This document shows, one piece after another, positions 45,792-58,600 of a DNA stretch of 64,000 nt. Source of the DNA: Neoconidiobolus thromboides FSU 785. Its lineage: Eukaryota; Entomophthoromycota; Entomophthoromycetes; Entomophthorales; Neoconidiobolaceae. Each line of letters opens with the position of its first letter. Position 1 is the stretch's first letter. Where the stretch lies: contig MU626312.1 of NCBI GenBank assembly GCA_025603075.1, positions 1 to 64,000 on the forward strand, in the 5' to 3' direction. The position numbers and the translations under genes were made by a program. The notes under the pieces are model-generated. The model saw only the letters and a program-made list of their open reading frames with translations, was not told the DNA's origin and did not search any database.

Positions 45792-47078
45792 TTCTATATA
45801 AATAGAATAGAAAGGAGAAGATTAATAAATTAGTTATATATAATAGAATAATAGAAAGAAAAATTACTTAAATGTTTTCAATTTTTAATAATAGAAAAGA
45901 AGATAAAAAATATAAATAATAATATTAAGGATTGTTTTTATATACTTTATTATCTATTTAGGTGACGTATGAAAACAAGTTCATTAGATAATTTTTATCT
46001 ATTTCTCTTTTTCTACCCTTAAAATTTTATTTTTATAATAATTTTATCCCTTAAAAATAATAATTGAACATGGTATCATTAATGATGTTTTATTGGAATT
46101 TTAAAAAGGATTTCGTCATTGTTGTTAAATGGCTAATGATAGCTAACTATTTAGGATGATTGAAGATAATGATTGGCCAATCAAGATTTCTAATTTTAGT
46201 TAATTACTTAATTTTTTGCGTGTTGCGTTTTAAGCCATGTTGTTATTGCTATTATAAATATTAAGGATAGACTTAATTTTGAGAATTAAGATCAATAAGA
46301 AAATTATAACCTTTGTTCAATTTATAGGTTGATTATTTAAAATAATAATAACATAAATGTACTTTTATTTATTAGCTTAATCTTTTAATTTATTATCATA
46401 TGAATTTTAGTTCAAGTTGAAGCTTTTCAATAGTTTATAACTACAAGTTTATTTTAAAGGAGTTCATTTACATACATGAGTCTTTATATAAATTATAAAT
46501 CTATTGCTTTTAATACTACATGTTGTTATAAATTATTGTTATTTGGTTTATTTAATAATTTGTATGGGACTTATAATTGTAGTTTAAAATTTTTTTGATT
46601 TGAGTTAAATGAAATATGAACTGAGGTCATAACTTATTAGTCCCATGATTCATGTTTAGTTTTCTTATTGTATTTAATGTTATGAGAAGTTCTATCAAAA
46701 TAATTAAAGGCAAAGTTTAAGGTATTTTATATTAAGTTATTTAAAAAATCACGAAAATGAGTTTAAATTAACAACAGTAAATAAGACAACGCCTTTTTTA
46801 AATAACTCTTCTTTTTATTTGATATTTAAAATTTTATTATACTATCGTTTTAATATTATTGTTTTGTGGAGTTATTGTTTTTAAATTATTTTAAAATAAA
46901 ACGCAAAAATCAAAACCTAAAAACGAACACAAAAGTCCAAATTATTGTTATATTTTTAAATTTCCATCTATTATAGTTAGTTCTCAAGTAAATCGCATGT
47001 CATTTTATTCATTTAATTAAATTAATTATTTTTTCCCTTCAATATAACTTAGTTTTGAAACACTTCAACTTCAAAAGC
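45792..47078. other. Divergent intergenic, 1.3 kb
   Basis: Upstream of the second HSP20 gene (-) and of the SDR gene (+). A TGACGTATG motif is at about 45962. AT-rich; no gene, RNA or element copy found. Confidence 0.55.
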
Positions 47079-48010
47079 ATGAATATATTAACTATTGTTA
47101 CTGGGGCTTCACAAGGAATTGGTAAAGCATGTAGTGAATTATTGATCAAAGGAGGAAGTAGTGTTTTAGGAATAGCAAGAAATGAATCATTATTAAAAGA
47201 AATTCAACAACAATATTCCAATTTTCATTATATTGTAGCAGATATTTCGGATGATAATAAAATTGAAGAAATAATTGTCTGGGTAAAAAATAATCAATTT
47301 GATCAAATTAATTTAGTTAACAATGCTGGGTAAATTAAAATAAGAAATAGAGAAATTATATAAATGGTGTTCTAACAATAATAATCATTTAGATTGATTG
47401 AGCCCTTAAAACCCATATCCGAATTAACTAGAGATGAATTAACAAAGTAAGTTCAACCTTATTCAATCTAGAAAATAAATTAATAATTAATAGAATCTTC
47501 AATATTAATGTCATTTCCTTAATAAATCTCACTACCAAATTGTTACCTTATTTAAAAGAAGGACGTATTATTAATTTAAGTTCTGGAGCCTCTATAAAAC
47601 CAACTTCTGGATGGTCCGCTTATTGTATGAGTAAAGCAGCAATCAATATGTTTTCTCAAGCTTTAGCTTTAGAACATCCTAAAATTTTTAATTTAGCTTT
47701 ACGTCCAGGGGTAGTGGATACTGAAATGCAAAATGAAATTCGAACCAAAGGTATATATTTTGTTTTGTACTGTTTTTTTAAAGCGAATAGAGGCTAATAA
47801 AAGAATTTTTTTCTTATATGTTTAGGTGTAACTGGAATGAGTAAAGTGGATCATGAAAAATTTAACAATTTAAAAGTTAATAACCAATTATTATCTCCCT
47901 ATCAACCAGGGGAAGTAATTGCTAACATTATATTAAGTAAGAAGTTACCTTGGGAATTAAATGGTAAATTCATTTCTTGGGATTCAGATGAATTAAAAAA
48001 CTTAGTTTAA
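47079..48010 (+). CDS. Short-chain dehydrogenase/reductase
   Basis: Four exons, ATG at 47079 and TAA at 48008-48010, about 250 residues. The Rossmann motif T-G-A-S-Q-G-I-G lies at the N-terminus, then L-V-N-N-A-G, I-I-N-L-S-S-G-A-S (catalytic Ser) and the Y-C-M-S-K catalytic Tyr/Lys pair. N-A-L-R-P-G-V-V-D-T-E-M is replaced here by N-L-A-L-R-P-G-V-V-D-T-E-M, the standard cofactor-side loop. Joined exons restore N-A-G|L-I-E-P-L and E-L-T-K|I-F-N-I-N-V. It is closest by eye to the fungal benzil/sepiapterin-reductase-like group (yeast Irc24 type), which uses NADPH. The substrate is not predictable. An in-frame TTG eight codons earlier is unlikely to be the start. Confidence 0.9.
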
Positions 48011-48081
48011 ATTAAGTAAATAAAATAAAAATAAAAATAATAAAATATATTTATTTATTCAATTTTAATATGTTTAAATTA

Positions 48082-50639
48082 TTATAAATTTAAACAAGTT
48101 AAAAAAAAGATTGAATTTAAAGGAAGATGACATAGAATAATACTGATAGGAAGCCAAGAAGAAATCATTAAATGATTAGTTAATAGTAATTCTAAATTCA
48201 AGTTCAATAAATATTTCAATATTAAAAAAATCACAAATGGATTAATTAAAACAATTAAAATAAGTTTGATTATTTTAAACTTATCAAAATGCAATAATAT
48301 TAATGAATAAGGTAATGTAGATATTGATAATAATAAAGATAAACCTGTGTTTAAAGGAGCTATTAATATAGTTATTAAAGATGAAAAGAATAAGGTAATT
48401 AATTGACTATCTTTAAATCCATTTGAATTACTCTTAATTGTTAATTGTTGAATTAAGAATCCTATAATATAATTTACTATTAATAATAATAATAATTTAT
48501 TATCAAACTAAATTAAAAATTAATATATATTAATAATTACATTTAATACAATATCACTTACTATTAAAAATGATAAAATAGGTCTTGTTATTAATATATA
48601 ACATAATAATGTTAAACTTAATGATGATATAAATAATAATAGTCCTTTGTAACCACCATAAAAATAAATTTTTGGTATTATTAATTCATCTTCAAATTGA
48701 TTTAAATTTTGTTGATAAGTAAATTCATTTAGTTCTTTTTTACTTTTTTCTTTTTCTCCCTTTTCCTTTTCATCTTCCTCTTCTTTTTCTTTCTTTTCCT
48801 TTTTCTCCTCTTTTTCATTTACTTCTTTACTTCTTTCCTTCTTTTCTTTTATTTGTTTATTACTCTCCCCTAAATTCCTTTGATTATCAGTCTCAGATTT
48901 CCTTAATTTTAAAACAACGATTAAAATAGGCAATAAAGCCAATACTAAAACAACAATAATGTAATGAGTTAATGGGATATAACGAAAAGCGTTAACATAA
49001 ATATAAAAATGGGTAGAATGATGTAATCTTTCCAATAAATTATTTAAGCTACGAAACATTGACTCAATTATCCTAATTAAATATTATAATTAAACACCAT
49101 ATAATTAAATATTATTATATACTTACCATCCTAAATTTTTAAAATAAATATCTTTATTTATACCTTGATTTCCTTTAATTGTTACTGTACTAACACCATA
49201 ACTAAAAAATAATTAATAAACTTAAACTTATAAAATAAATTCAGTTAACTCTTACTTTAAAAATAGGCCATGATAGGAACTTGGTAAACAAAATGCCATA
49301 TATTTTAATTGAGTAAGCATGGTAATTAGTCGATTATTGTTTTCAGATAGTTCTTTTCTTGGAGGTTCATACATATAATGAGTAATTTGAAAATCATCAC
49401 AGATTTCTGCTATTGTTGAAACTAAATCCATATTAGGTAGTTGTCCGTTAGGACCATCTAATAATTTATCATTTAATAGAGCTAGAATATTATTATTATT
49501 ATTAAATTTACCATAATAAAAAGATAAAGAATCATAACCTTCCGAGTTATTTGGAAAGTCTAAACTTACTGCCATTTGAATTTCACTACCTATAATAGCT
49601 AAATTTTCTAAAGGAATGTAAACACGATTGATTTTTAAATAAGATATATAAATAATTACCTGCTCCTTCAATTGTATTAGAAGTGTAATAAGCATTCAAC
49701 CAAACTTGAGATGCAGTTAAACCATTATCAGTAATAAGAAAAATAATATCTTTAGCCCAAAAATTACTAGCTAACATTATAGAAAGATAAAAAATAAGTT
49801 TATTTATTAATATATGTTAAATAATGATAATTTTAAACTTACTTGAAAATTGTTGAGCTAAAGATAATAATAATGCTATTCCATAAATATTATCTAATTT
49901 ATAATTAGCTTTCCTATTTTTTGGATAGAATTATATTCCGTTATTTTACCTTTTCCATTTTCAATGCTTGAATTCCAATCTGCACTTAAAACTAATGCTT
50001 CAGTACCATCTCCGCGTGGAGCTTTTAAAACTGCATATGTATTAATACCTGAAATGGGCTTTATAAAAAAATTTAAATAAATAACTAATAATAACAAAGA
50101 AATGATAAAACTTACCTTTTGATATTGTTTATTTGGCAAATCATAACTTTGTGTATAAGTTAGAAAACCAAAATCGTTAAATTGTTCAACTATATATTTT
50201 GATTTACTATAAAAAAAGATGAAATTATTAATAACTATTATTTCAATAGATTAGATTTCTACTTACAGTTGGCTATCACTGTCTTTAATAGCTGTTAAAT
50301 CTTGTTGATATTTTTCAGCTAAATCAACTTGATCACTGCTATAATACACCCAACCCTAATAATAATTAATTATTATAATAAAATGAATTGCTTTTTTATA
50401 TATATTACCGAATTAATCAACAATGCATTCTCATCCACATAAATACCTTTTAAAGCTGGATCCGAAGTTAATAGAAATAGCGCTAATATTCCTAATAATG
50501 CCCATACCCAACTATAAGAAAGTTTTATTAGTTTTTGTATTTGTTTAATTGCTGCTGTTTACCTTATTAGTATTATGGTTTTGTTACTGGGTTGGAATAA
50601 TAATACTTTCGTTTTTATTTTTTCAAGTTTAGTCGTCAT
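48082..50639 (-). CDS. GAA1: GPI transamidase subunit GAA1
   Basis: A multi-exon gene, ATG at 50639-50637, stop at 48084-48082. GAA1 is an ER membrane subunit of the complex that attaches GPI anchors to proteins. The opening (basic N-terminus, a membrane helix, then Y-V-D-E-N-A-L-L-I and D-L-A-E-K-Y) matches the family. The luminal part has the aminopeptidase-like order G-I-N-T-Y-A-V-L-K-A-P-R-G-D-G-T-E-A-L-V, G-I-A-L-L-L-S-L-A, F-W-A-K-D-I-I-F-L and A-A-V-S-L-D/M-A-V-S-L-D-F. The C-terminal third is a cluster of membrane helices. One cytosolic or luminal loop is an extreme Lys/Glu run (about 48730-48850), unusual for the family. Seven or so introns; internal limits approximate. Confidence 0.88.
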
Positions 50640-50987
50640 GAAATTTTAATAAAAGAAAAGTTAATATCAAAAGGAAAAAATTGAATTTTTTATAAGTGAA
50701 TTTTTAAATTTTATTTTCTTATCTTCAATAAGTTAATTAGTTTTAATATTTTTAATAGTTAACATTATATATATAACATTAATATTAATATCAATATATG
50801 AATATATAAAGTTAATTTTAATTATTTACTATTACTAATAATATTTATTCTTATAAAATCTTATTAATAATATTTATTAAATAAAAATTTCGATTCTTAT
50901 TCTTAAACTTTTGATTTGTTTAAACTCAAATTATAAGCAATTTAAAAAAATCAACTTTTATTTCGATTAAAATCAACCAAGACAACT
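50640..50987. promoter_or_regulatory. Divergent upstream region of GAA1 and MIA40, 348 bp
   Basis: The two genes start in opposite directions across this AT-rich gap. No TATA box or conserved site could be picked out with confidence. Confidence 0.35.
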
Positions 50988-51437
50988 ATGACATATACGG
51001 AAACCAATGGCAAAGATAGCGTCTTATTTATTGACGAAGAGTCCTATACTCAATTACAGGCTGATCATCCACCGGAAAGTTTAGCTGAAATTAATTCAGC
51101 AGTCGATCCAGAAACAGGGGAAATCAATTGGGATTGTCCCTGTTTAGGCGGGATGGCACAACCACCTTGTGGTTCTTTTTTTAAAGAAGCGTTCACCTGC
51201 TTTTTGACTTCTACTGAAGAACCAAAAGGTATCGATTGTGTTGAAAATTTTAGAGCTATGCAAGATTGTATGAGGCAGTTTCCAGAAATTTATGCTGATC
51301 AATTAGATGACGAAGATAAAGAAGACAAAGAAGAAGTTAAAGAAAATGAAGAAACTTCAACACCTACAGATTCTGAATTTACTCAAGTTTCGGATGAAAA
51401 TAGCCCATTGATTGCTGAAGAAACTGATAAACAATAG
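50988..51437 (+). CDS. MIA40: Mitochondrial intermembrane space oxidoreductase MIA40/CHCHD4
   Basis: Single exon of 149 residues. Redox pair C-P-C at residues 50-52, followed by twin C-x9-C motifs (Cys61/Cys71 and Cys84/Cys94), the exact MIA40 spacing. It oxidises and imports cysteine-rich proteins in the mitochondrial intermembrane space with Erv1. There is no N-terminal membrane anchor or presequence, so it is the soluble CHCHD4-like form found in animals, plants and many early fungi, not the anchored form of yeast. The C-terminal 45 residues are strongly acidic. The ATG at 50988 gives a family-typical N-terminus; no other start is likely. Confidence 0.95.
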   Translation: MTYTETNGKDSVLFIDEESYTQLQADHPPESLAEINSAVDPETGEINWDCPCLGGMAQPPCGSFFKEAFTCFLTSTEEPKGIDCVENFRAMQDCMRQFPEIYADQLDDEDKEDKEEVKENEETSTPTDSEFTQVSDENSPLIAEETDKQ

Positions 51438-51664
51438 ATGAAGAAAAAAGTTTAAATGGTAATATATTAAAGTTTTAACTTAATATTAATCAATAAATAA
51501 AAATACAGGATTAGAATGTATTATCAATTTTCAATTTTTTATTTTATACCATTGTTTTTGCTAATTTCGTATAGATTCTAATATTTAAATTATTAAATGA
51601 ATATTTTTATAAATAATAAACATTATACTCATAATTAAAATATACACTAATTAATGGTTATTTT

Positions 51665-52807
51665 TTATTTTAAATCATTTCCAATTGCAGGTTTAGCTTC
51701 ATCCCAAGGTCCTGATATAGCATTTTTATATTTTAACGAATAAATCATACCCGCTGGAAATACAAGGATAATTAAAATTACAACAAAACAATAAAATGAA
51801 ATCCAATAGTAAGAATTGCTCCATTCTTTGATTAAATACAAGGTAGTTGATAATAAAATGATGGATAAACATAGACATGTTTTAGGGGAGAAATGCTAAA
51901 TAAAGAAGAAAAATTAGTTTGTGAGTTGAAATTATAACGAAAAAAGTAAGATGAATTTATAGAGTATTATTGATTACCCTTAAATGTCTTTCGGCTGCTG
52001 GAAATAAAGCAAATGTAACAATTGAAATGGACAATATACTAGCTACTTTTAAAGTGGAGTTAGTGTTTCTTGATGCTAATAAAACAGAACCAAAGATGGC
52101 AGCGTTAATAGATATAGTACCAGGAAATCTATTTTTAAATAAAAGTTATTATCTATCTCTTCTAATATTAACTATAAAAACAAACTTACACAATATCCAT
52201 ACAATTCTCACTTGAATAATCATGCCAGATAGCATTAATAGTAAAGGCTAAAGTAGCTAGGAACCAAATACTATCTACCGATACATCCGAAGTTAACGTT
52301 TTTAATAAAGGAGATAAACCAAATATAACTACTATTATTAATAAACCACTTTTTACTGTAGCTTCAACTATTATTCCATTAATATAAAACTAATAAACAA
52401 AAATGATAGTAAATAAAATAAAACTTACGATCAATATAAGTTTCTTTATGAGCTTTCCTCATTGAAAGATACCAAAAGAAATAAGCAATTATAGTAAATA
52501 TAAAAGCAAAATTTAATACCAAATTGGGTTGCCATACATCACTTTCAATTTTTAAAAGAGTAAATACAAACAAAATGATTTTATTCAAGTGAAGTAATAT
52601 TGTTACTGATGCTTGAAAACATAAATGGCTTAATGTATATCGCCGAACGTTTACTAAAATTTGGACTTTAGTTTATTTTTTAGATACTTGTTTTTTTGAA
52701 ACTAGAATACCATTTTTCCTCAGTAAATTTAAAAATGTAGCATCCGTATAATTATCTGGATAAGGTTGTTTTTCATATAAGATTCTACGCCATTTAGGTT
52801 TACTCAT
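51665..52807 (-). CDS. GPI2: GPI-GlcNAc transferase subunit GPI2/PIG-C
   Basis: A multi-exon gene, ATG at 52807-52805 and TAA at 51667-51665. The N-terminus [20 protein letters not shown] is the signature of PIG-C. After the first intron (K-K-T|I-N-V-R-R-Y-T-L) come multiple membrane helices, and the protein ends [10 protein letters not shown], also typical. PIG-C is part of the ER complex that adds GlcNAc to phosphatidylinositol, the first step of GPI anchor synthesis. Its neighbour beyond MIA40, GAA1, acts at the last step of the same pathway. Confidence 0.9.
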
Positions 52808-52947
52808 TCTAATTTTTTACAATACACTATCACTTTAGAACTATTTACTCACTTTAACATTTCACTCTTATTGCAAAAGTTCAAATTTTTGCAATTTTTT
52901 AATCAAACAACACAGTTCTAATTCTTCATTTTTAATCTTCAAAAAAA

Positions 52948-55229
52948 ATGAACCAAAACAATAGTAGGAATAGTACAAATGGAAGAAAGTTAAGATCTAG
53001 TTTGCGTTGTAAAGAAGGAGAAAATCATAATTTACCAACTTCTCCAGTATTTAGAAGATCCACTCGGCTGTCAAATAGATTTGAAAACGATGAAAAAGAT
53101 AAATTGTCAAATAAAAGATTATTAAGTCCAACTTCGGATAACGATGAAATTAGTATAAAAAGGTTGATGAGTGTTAATGAAATTTCCTCTGATGGATATC
53201 GAGATGAAGATGAAATATATCAGCTTGGGAGTAAAGGAGAAGGTTATTCATCTGAGGAAACGATTGGTAATTTAAATTTGATATTTTTTAGATTTATTAT
53301 TTAACAACAACAGAAAATAAAGAACCCAAAAAGGATATTGAAAAAAAAAATAATGATAATAAAAATGACAATAAAAAAAGTGAATCCATTATCAAGTTTA
53401 ATTTAGAAGACGAGGATGAAGGTAATGAAGAAGATACTTTAGGACAAGAATATTACCTCCCTCTAAACGCAGCAGAAATAATAGAATCTCGTCCAGATAT
53501 TAAAATACCATCAAAAATAAGCTTACCAACATCAATATTTACTACCTCTCTTTCAAAAGTTGGTGGCCTAGATCCTCACATTTATAAAATAAAAGAATCA
53601 ATCGTATTACCCATTTTATACCCCGAATTTTGTAAACAATATAATATCATATCTTCAAGGGGTATTTTATTCCATGGTCCACCTGGTACAGGAAAAACTT
53701 TTTTAGCTAAATCATTAGTACATGAGTGTTCCAAAGAAAAAGTGCCCATTGCCTATTTTCATGTAAATAATGCAGATATCTTAAGTAAATGGGTAGGTGA
53801 ATCTGAAATTCGATTGAAAAAGATCTTTGAAACAGCAAAATTATGGGCCCCAAGTATAATATTTTTTGATGAAATTGATGGACTTGCGCCTATTAGAGAT
53901 GAAAATGATCGACCTAGTGCTTCTTTAGTATCTTCATTATTAGCTTATATGGATGGGTTTAAAGATTTAGGTAAAGTATTAGTGATTGGTTCTACTAATC
54001 GAATTGAAGCTATTGATCCTGCTTTAAGGAGGCCTGGTAGGTTCGATGAAGAATTATATTTCGCTTTACCAAATTTAGAAGCTAGAAAATCAATCATTAA
54101 TGCTATTACTAATTCATGGCCAATACCATTAGATAAACAAGTTATTGATAAAATTATCAACTTAACTAAAGGATATAGTGGAGCCGATTTAAAATCTTTA
54201 TGTGATAAAGCCGTAGTAGCGGCATTTATTCGAAGAAATCCAGATACATTTGATAAAGAAATTGGAGCAAGCAATATAGATTGTTCTACTATGAAAATTG
54301 AAGAATGCGATTTTATGATAGCATTAAAGAAAGTAACTTCTGTATCTCAAAATTTAATTGGTATGAAATGTCAATCAATAGTACCACCTTATGATAAATT
54401 ATTAAATCCAATGGTAGAAGATGTATTAGAAGCAATCAATAAAGATTTAGAACAGAATAGTATAATTATGAATGAAAATTTAGTACCAAAAGTAGTGATT
54501 ATTAATGGAAACTCTGGGGTTGTACAAAATTTAATATTATCATCTACATTAAATAATTTAGAAGATTATCGTATTGTAATGATTGATTTAACACAGCTTT
54601 GTATACCGGATGATGTTACTGGTTGTAAAGAATTAAGTCTCATACTTAATGGATCCCAATTTTATTCTACAAAAACGTTATTTGTTATAAAAGAAGTTAA
54701 AATATTACATGTTTACTGTCCCCAATTAATTACTATATTACGTAATTTTATGTTATCGCCTTGTAAAAAAGGATCGGTTACCTTTTTAATTACATGCGAT
54801 AAATTAAAGGATATGAGTTTTTATTTTAAAGATGTAATTGGTAAAGTGATTCAAACTAATGATATTTATTTAGGAGTTAAAGCTCCTTTTGTTGAATCTT
54901 TATTAAAAGAATATTTTGATCCAAGAATAATAAATGATAATAATAATAATAATAATGATAATAACTTGTATAAAGGGAATAGTTTTGAAAGTATACAAGA
55001 AGAAAAGAAAGAAACAAGTTATAACCAATGCTCTCTTCGTAACCTTTGTTTAAGTAATATTATGTATGCTATGGAAGGCTTAGAAGTTCAAGATATTATT
55101 AAATTTAGTATTTGTCTTAAATTGGAACTTATTGAACCTTGTTATACTGCTTTAAGAAAACAAATTGAGCAGGTTGCTAGTGAATTTAAAAAAAGTAAAA
55201 AAAGCGGTATTCAGTATATTCCACTTTGA
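52948..55229 (+). CDS. ATAD2/Yta7-like AAA ATPase without bromodomain
   Basis: Two exons (52948-53266, 53314-55229), 744 residues. The N-terminus is basic and then acidic (L-E-D-E-D-E-G-N-E-E-D). The AAA1 domain opens with the family block V-G-G-L-D-P-H-I-Y-K-I-K-E-S, then H-G-P-P-G-T-G-K-T (Walker A), W-V-G-E-S-E, F-F-D-E-I-D-G-L-A-P (Walker B), and D-P-A-L-R-R-P-G-R-F-D-E-E (Arg finger). The following region holds a second, inactive AAA fold (I-I-N-G-N-S-G-V in place of a Walker A). Yta7/Abo1/ATAD2 proteins load or remove histones on chromatin. Known members run on to a bromodomain and C-terminal linker, over 1,000 residues; here translation stops after I-Q-Y-I-P-L. Divergent from GPI2 with only 140 bp between the ATGs. 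Confidence 0.88.
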
Positions 55230-55670
55230 AAGGGATTTGAATATTGGTATTGCTTTTTATGGATTTATATATGTTAGTGTAATAAAACTAAGCTTATTAT
55301 TTATTATTTTATTAATATTTAAGTTTACTTTTTAATTCCAATGTCCATATATGGGGATGTATTTTTGTGTTTAAGAATTTTACTAACAAATTTTCCACGC
55401 AAATAGCGCTTAAAAGATGGAAAAAGTAATGAAGCCAAAAAAAACACTCCCATATTTTTAATTTTTAATTAATATTTTTTAATAAAATTAAGTTCTAAGC
55501 ATATATTCAATATTAACAAATTCCAATTTTAACATTTCATAGTATTAGCCATAACAGTTAACACTTGTAACAAAATTAGCCAATAAAATTACAAATTAAA
55601 ATCCACTGACTCCATAATAAAAAAATTATAATTTTTAAATTTTAGCTTATTAAAATTGGATAATTAAATA
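55230..55670. other. Intergenic, 0.44 kb, with a fold-back element
   Basis: Downstream of the ATAD2-like gene and upstream of striatin. Contains the 107-bp element at 55349-55455. I searched it for a bromodomain-encoding continuation and found none. Confidence 0.6.
55349..55455 (+). mobile_element. 107-bp fold-back MITE-like element, copy B
   Basis: Left end ATATGGGGATGT, right end ACACTCCCATAT (two mismatches from an exact inverted repeat). The internal sequence is near-identical to the 34165 copy (A-T-T-T-T-T-G-T-G-T-T-T-A-A-G-A, then GATGGAAAAAGTAATGAAGC). Starts 120 bp after the stop codon of the ATAD2-like gene. Confidence 0.85.
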
Positions 55671-58600
55671 ATGAGCAGTCGATTGGGACAAGCTAATAAT
55701 AGTAATAATAATGGCTTGTTAAATAATTATAATTTGGGAGGTGTATTACATTTTCTTCAAGCGGAATGGCGTAATTTTGAAAAACAAAGAGTGGAATGGG
55801 AAATTGAAAGAGCTGAATTATCGGTAATTATAGAATTGGGATTTAAATTTTAATTATGATGATTAATTACCGACTTTCATTAGGCAAAAATAGCTTCTTT
55901 AGAAGGTGAAAGAAAAGCATCAGAATCTGTTAGAAATGATTTATTAAAAAGGATTAAAATGTTAGAGTTTGCTTTAAGACAAGAGAGGTAATAATTGTCC
56001 ATTTTCTAGAAATTAAAGATTTTTTAACGGAGTAATTTTTAAAGGGGTAAACTATTATCCAATTCTTCTAATATCGAGCGTGGTGAAAGTCCATCTCCTT
56101 CAGTATCTAGTAGTAATAGTTTGAGTTTAAAATAATATCAAAATTAGAATTAATATTCTTTTTATTTTTAGTTGCTTCACCTGTTAATTATGCTAAACAT
56201 ATATTAAAGACTAGAAATTCTTCTGCTTCTTTAGGTGGACAAAAAAGTAAATATAGGAAGGATAAATGTAGAGAAATTTTAAAAATGTAAACTTTTTTAT
56301 GAAATAGTATTTAGTAAATAACTAATTTTATTAGGTGTCTTGAAGAGTTAAATACAATCCCATCTACTTTACCACCAGGAGGTATATATAATAGCCCATT
56401 TATTGAAAGTAGAAATGAAATAAAAACAAGTGAGAGTGAAGAAAGTATGTCTAATAAATATAATAGAGTAAACAATGATCGAAAATCCAATTTATCGATT
56501 GAAATCAGTAATGAGGCACCACCTGAATTTATTAGTAGTCCATTACCACCGGAAATATTAAAGAAACCAACAGCAACAACAACAATTACAGTAATTGAAA
56601 AGAATAAGGCAATACCAAGGAGTAAAAATAATAATAAAAATGCAGATGGAGAAGAAGAAAGTGAAGAAGAAAAAAGGAAAAAAAGAATTACAGTTATTGT
56701 ACCCGAAGATTATAATGGGGTTATCTTTGATGATATGGGCCATTCTCCATTAAATAATGAAAATATGGCGGATCCCGACTTAGACCCAGTACCTTTTGAA
56801 AAAAATGAAATTGAAAAGGGGGAAGAGGTATTGGATTATTCGGTTAGTTTTAATGAAAATATTACAAGTTTGAATTATAATGCTTTAAATTTAGATTGCT
56901 TCACTCTCATCATCGGCGGCTAATAAATTATCATCTATCCTTAAAGCTTTAGGTAGAAAACAAGAGGAGGAAGGAAGTAATGGAAGTGAGACTGGTGAGT
57001 TTTTATTATATTATATGATGAATATAGATATTAATATTTAATATTTCTAATTTAGTTAAAGAAAATGAGAATAGTTTTTTAAATCAAGAACCTAGTTTAA
57101 ATATTGACAGTGACGTATCATTACCACTTTCACCAGTAAGTTTTAAATTATGAGTCATATAACAATAATAATAATAATTTATTTTATCCTATTTCAGTAT
57201 TCAAATGATAAAGAAGTTAAAGATTATAGTGTGAATTATTCATGGAAACCAAAATTAACACTTAAAAGGTAATTTGTTATTAATAAGTAGTTATATTATA
57301 AATTCTAATATTATTTTAAATATAAAGTCACTTGGATACTATTCGATCAATTGATTTTCATCAAAGTGAACTTACTCTAGCATCTGGTTCTGAAGATGGC
57401 ACTGTAAAAATTTGGAATTTGCAAGCATTAGCAAATTTAACTAAAAAGTAATATTAATATAAACTAATTCTAATCATAAAATAGTAATAGTATTTAATAA
57501 TAAAAAAATAGAACTGCTAGACAAGAAATTGAACCTACCTTTGTTTATCGAGGACATACAGGTCCAGTAACTTGTGTTGAAATAGGATCTGAAGATAAAA
57601 CGATTTATTCAAGTTCATTTGATTGTAGTATAAAAGCATGGAAATTTCCAAGAGATGGTAGAACTACTCAAGATCCTACAGGTAATTTCTTAAATTTTAA
57701 TTAAATTTAAAGAATATAAATTAATAACATGATATAAAATATAAATAGAACCTTCCTTATTAACAAACACATTTATTGGTCATACGGATATTGTATGGAA
57801 TTTAAAATTGGGACCCAAATCCCAAGATAAATTAATATTAGGTAGTGTATCTGCTGATCAAACTACTAAATTATGGGATGGTGGGAATAAATCAACTAAT
57901 AATCTACTATCTACAATTTATTTTAATAATGATAAAAAGAGTAAGTTATTTATATAATAAGGACTATATTATTTAAAAAGTAATATTAATAATAATAACT
58001 ATTTTTTAGATAAGATGACACCTACAGCTATTGATTTTTGGAAATCGGATCCAAATAAAGTGATTATTAGTTATCGTAATTCTAAAATTCAGTTAGTAGA
58101 TATTGAAACAGGAAAAATTGTAGTAGATTTTTTGTCAGATAGTACATATGGTAAGTAGATTATAAATAGAAAGAGATTAAGATATCTAATATTAAATATT
58201 ATAATTTATTATTTTAATTAGATAATACCCCCTTTACTCAAATTAATTGTATATTATCTCATCCAACAATGCCATTGCTTATTTCGGGTCATGAAGATAA
58301 ATTTATTCGATTTTTTGATATTAATTCGGGTAATATTTTTATATTTCAATATATAGTTTATTGATATCTTATATTGAATTTCAACAGGTAAATCAATTCA
58401 TTCAATGGTAGCCCATTTAGATTCGGTATCTTCATTAGATATCAGTTCTTCCAATTTAACATTAGTTTCTGGTGGTAAGTTGAATATTTTATAATAATAA
58501 AATAATAATTTCTATTTATTAATATTAATATTAATATTAATATTCTATTTTTTTAAGGACATGATGCATCTATTAGGTGGTGGGATCTAAGTAACTATTC

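Noticed and set aside
51970-52215. Plus-strand open frame with a hydrophobic end.
   Set aside because: It lies antisense to membrane helices of GPI2, whose minus-strand exons explain the composition.
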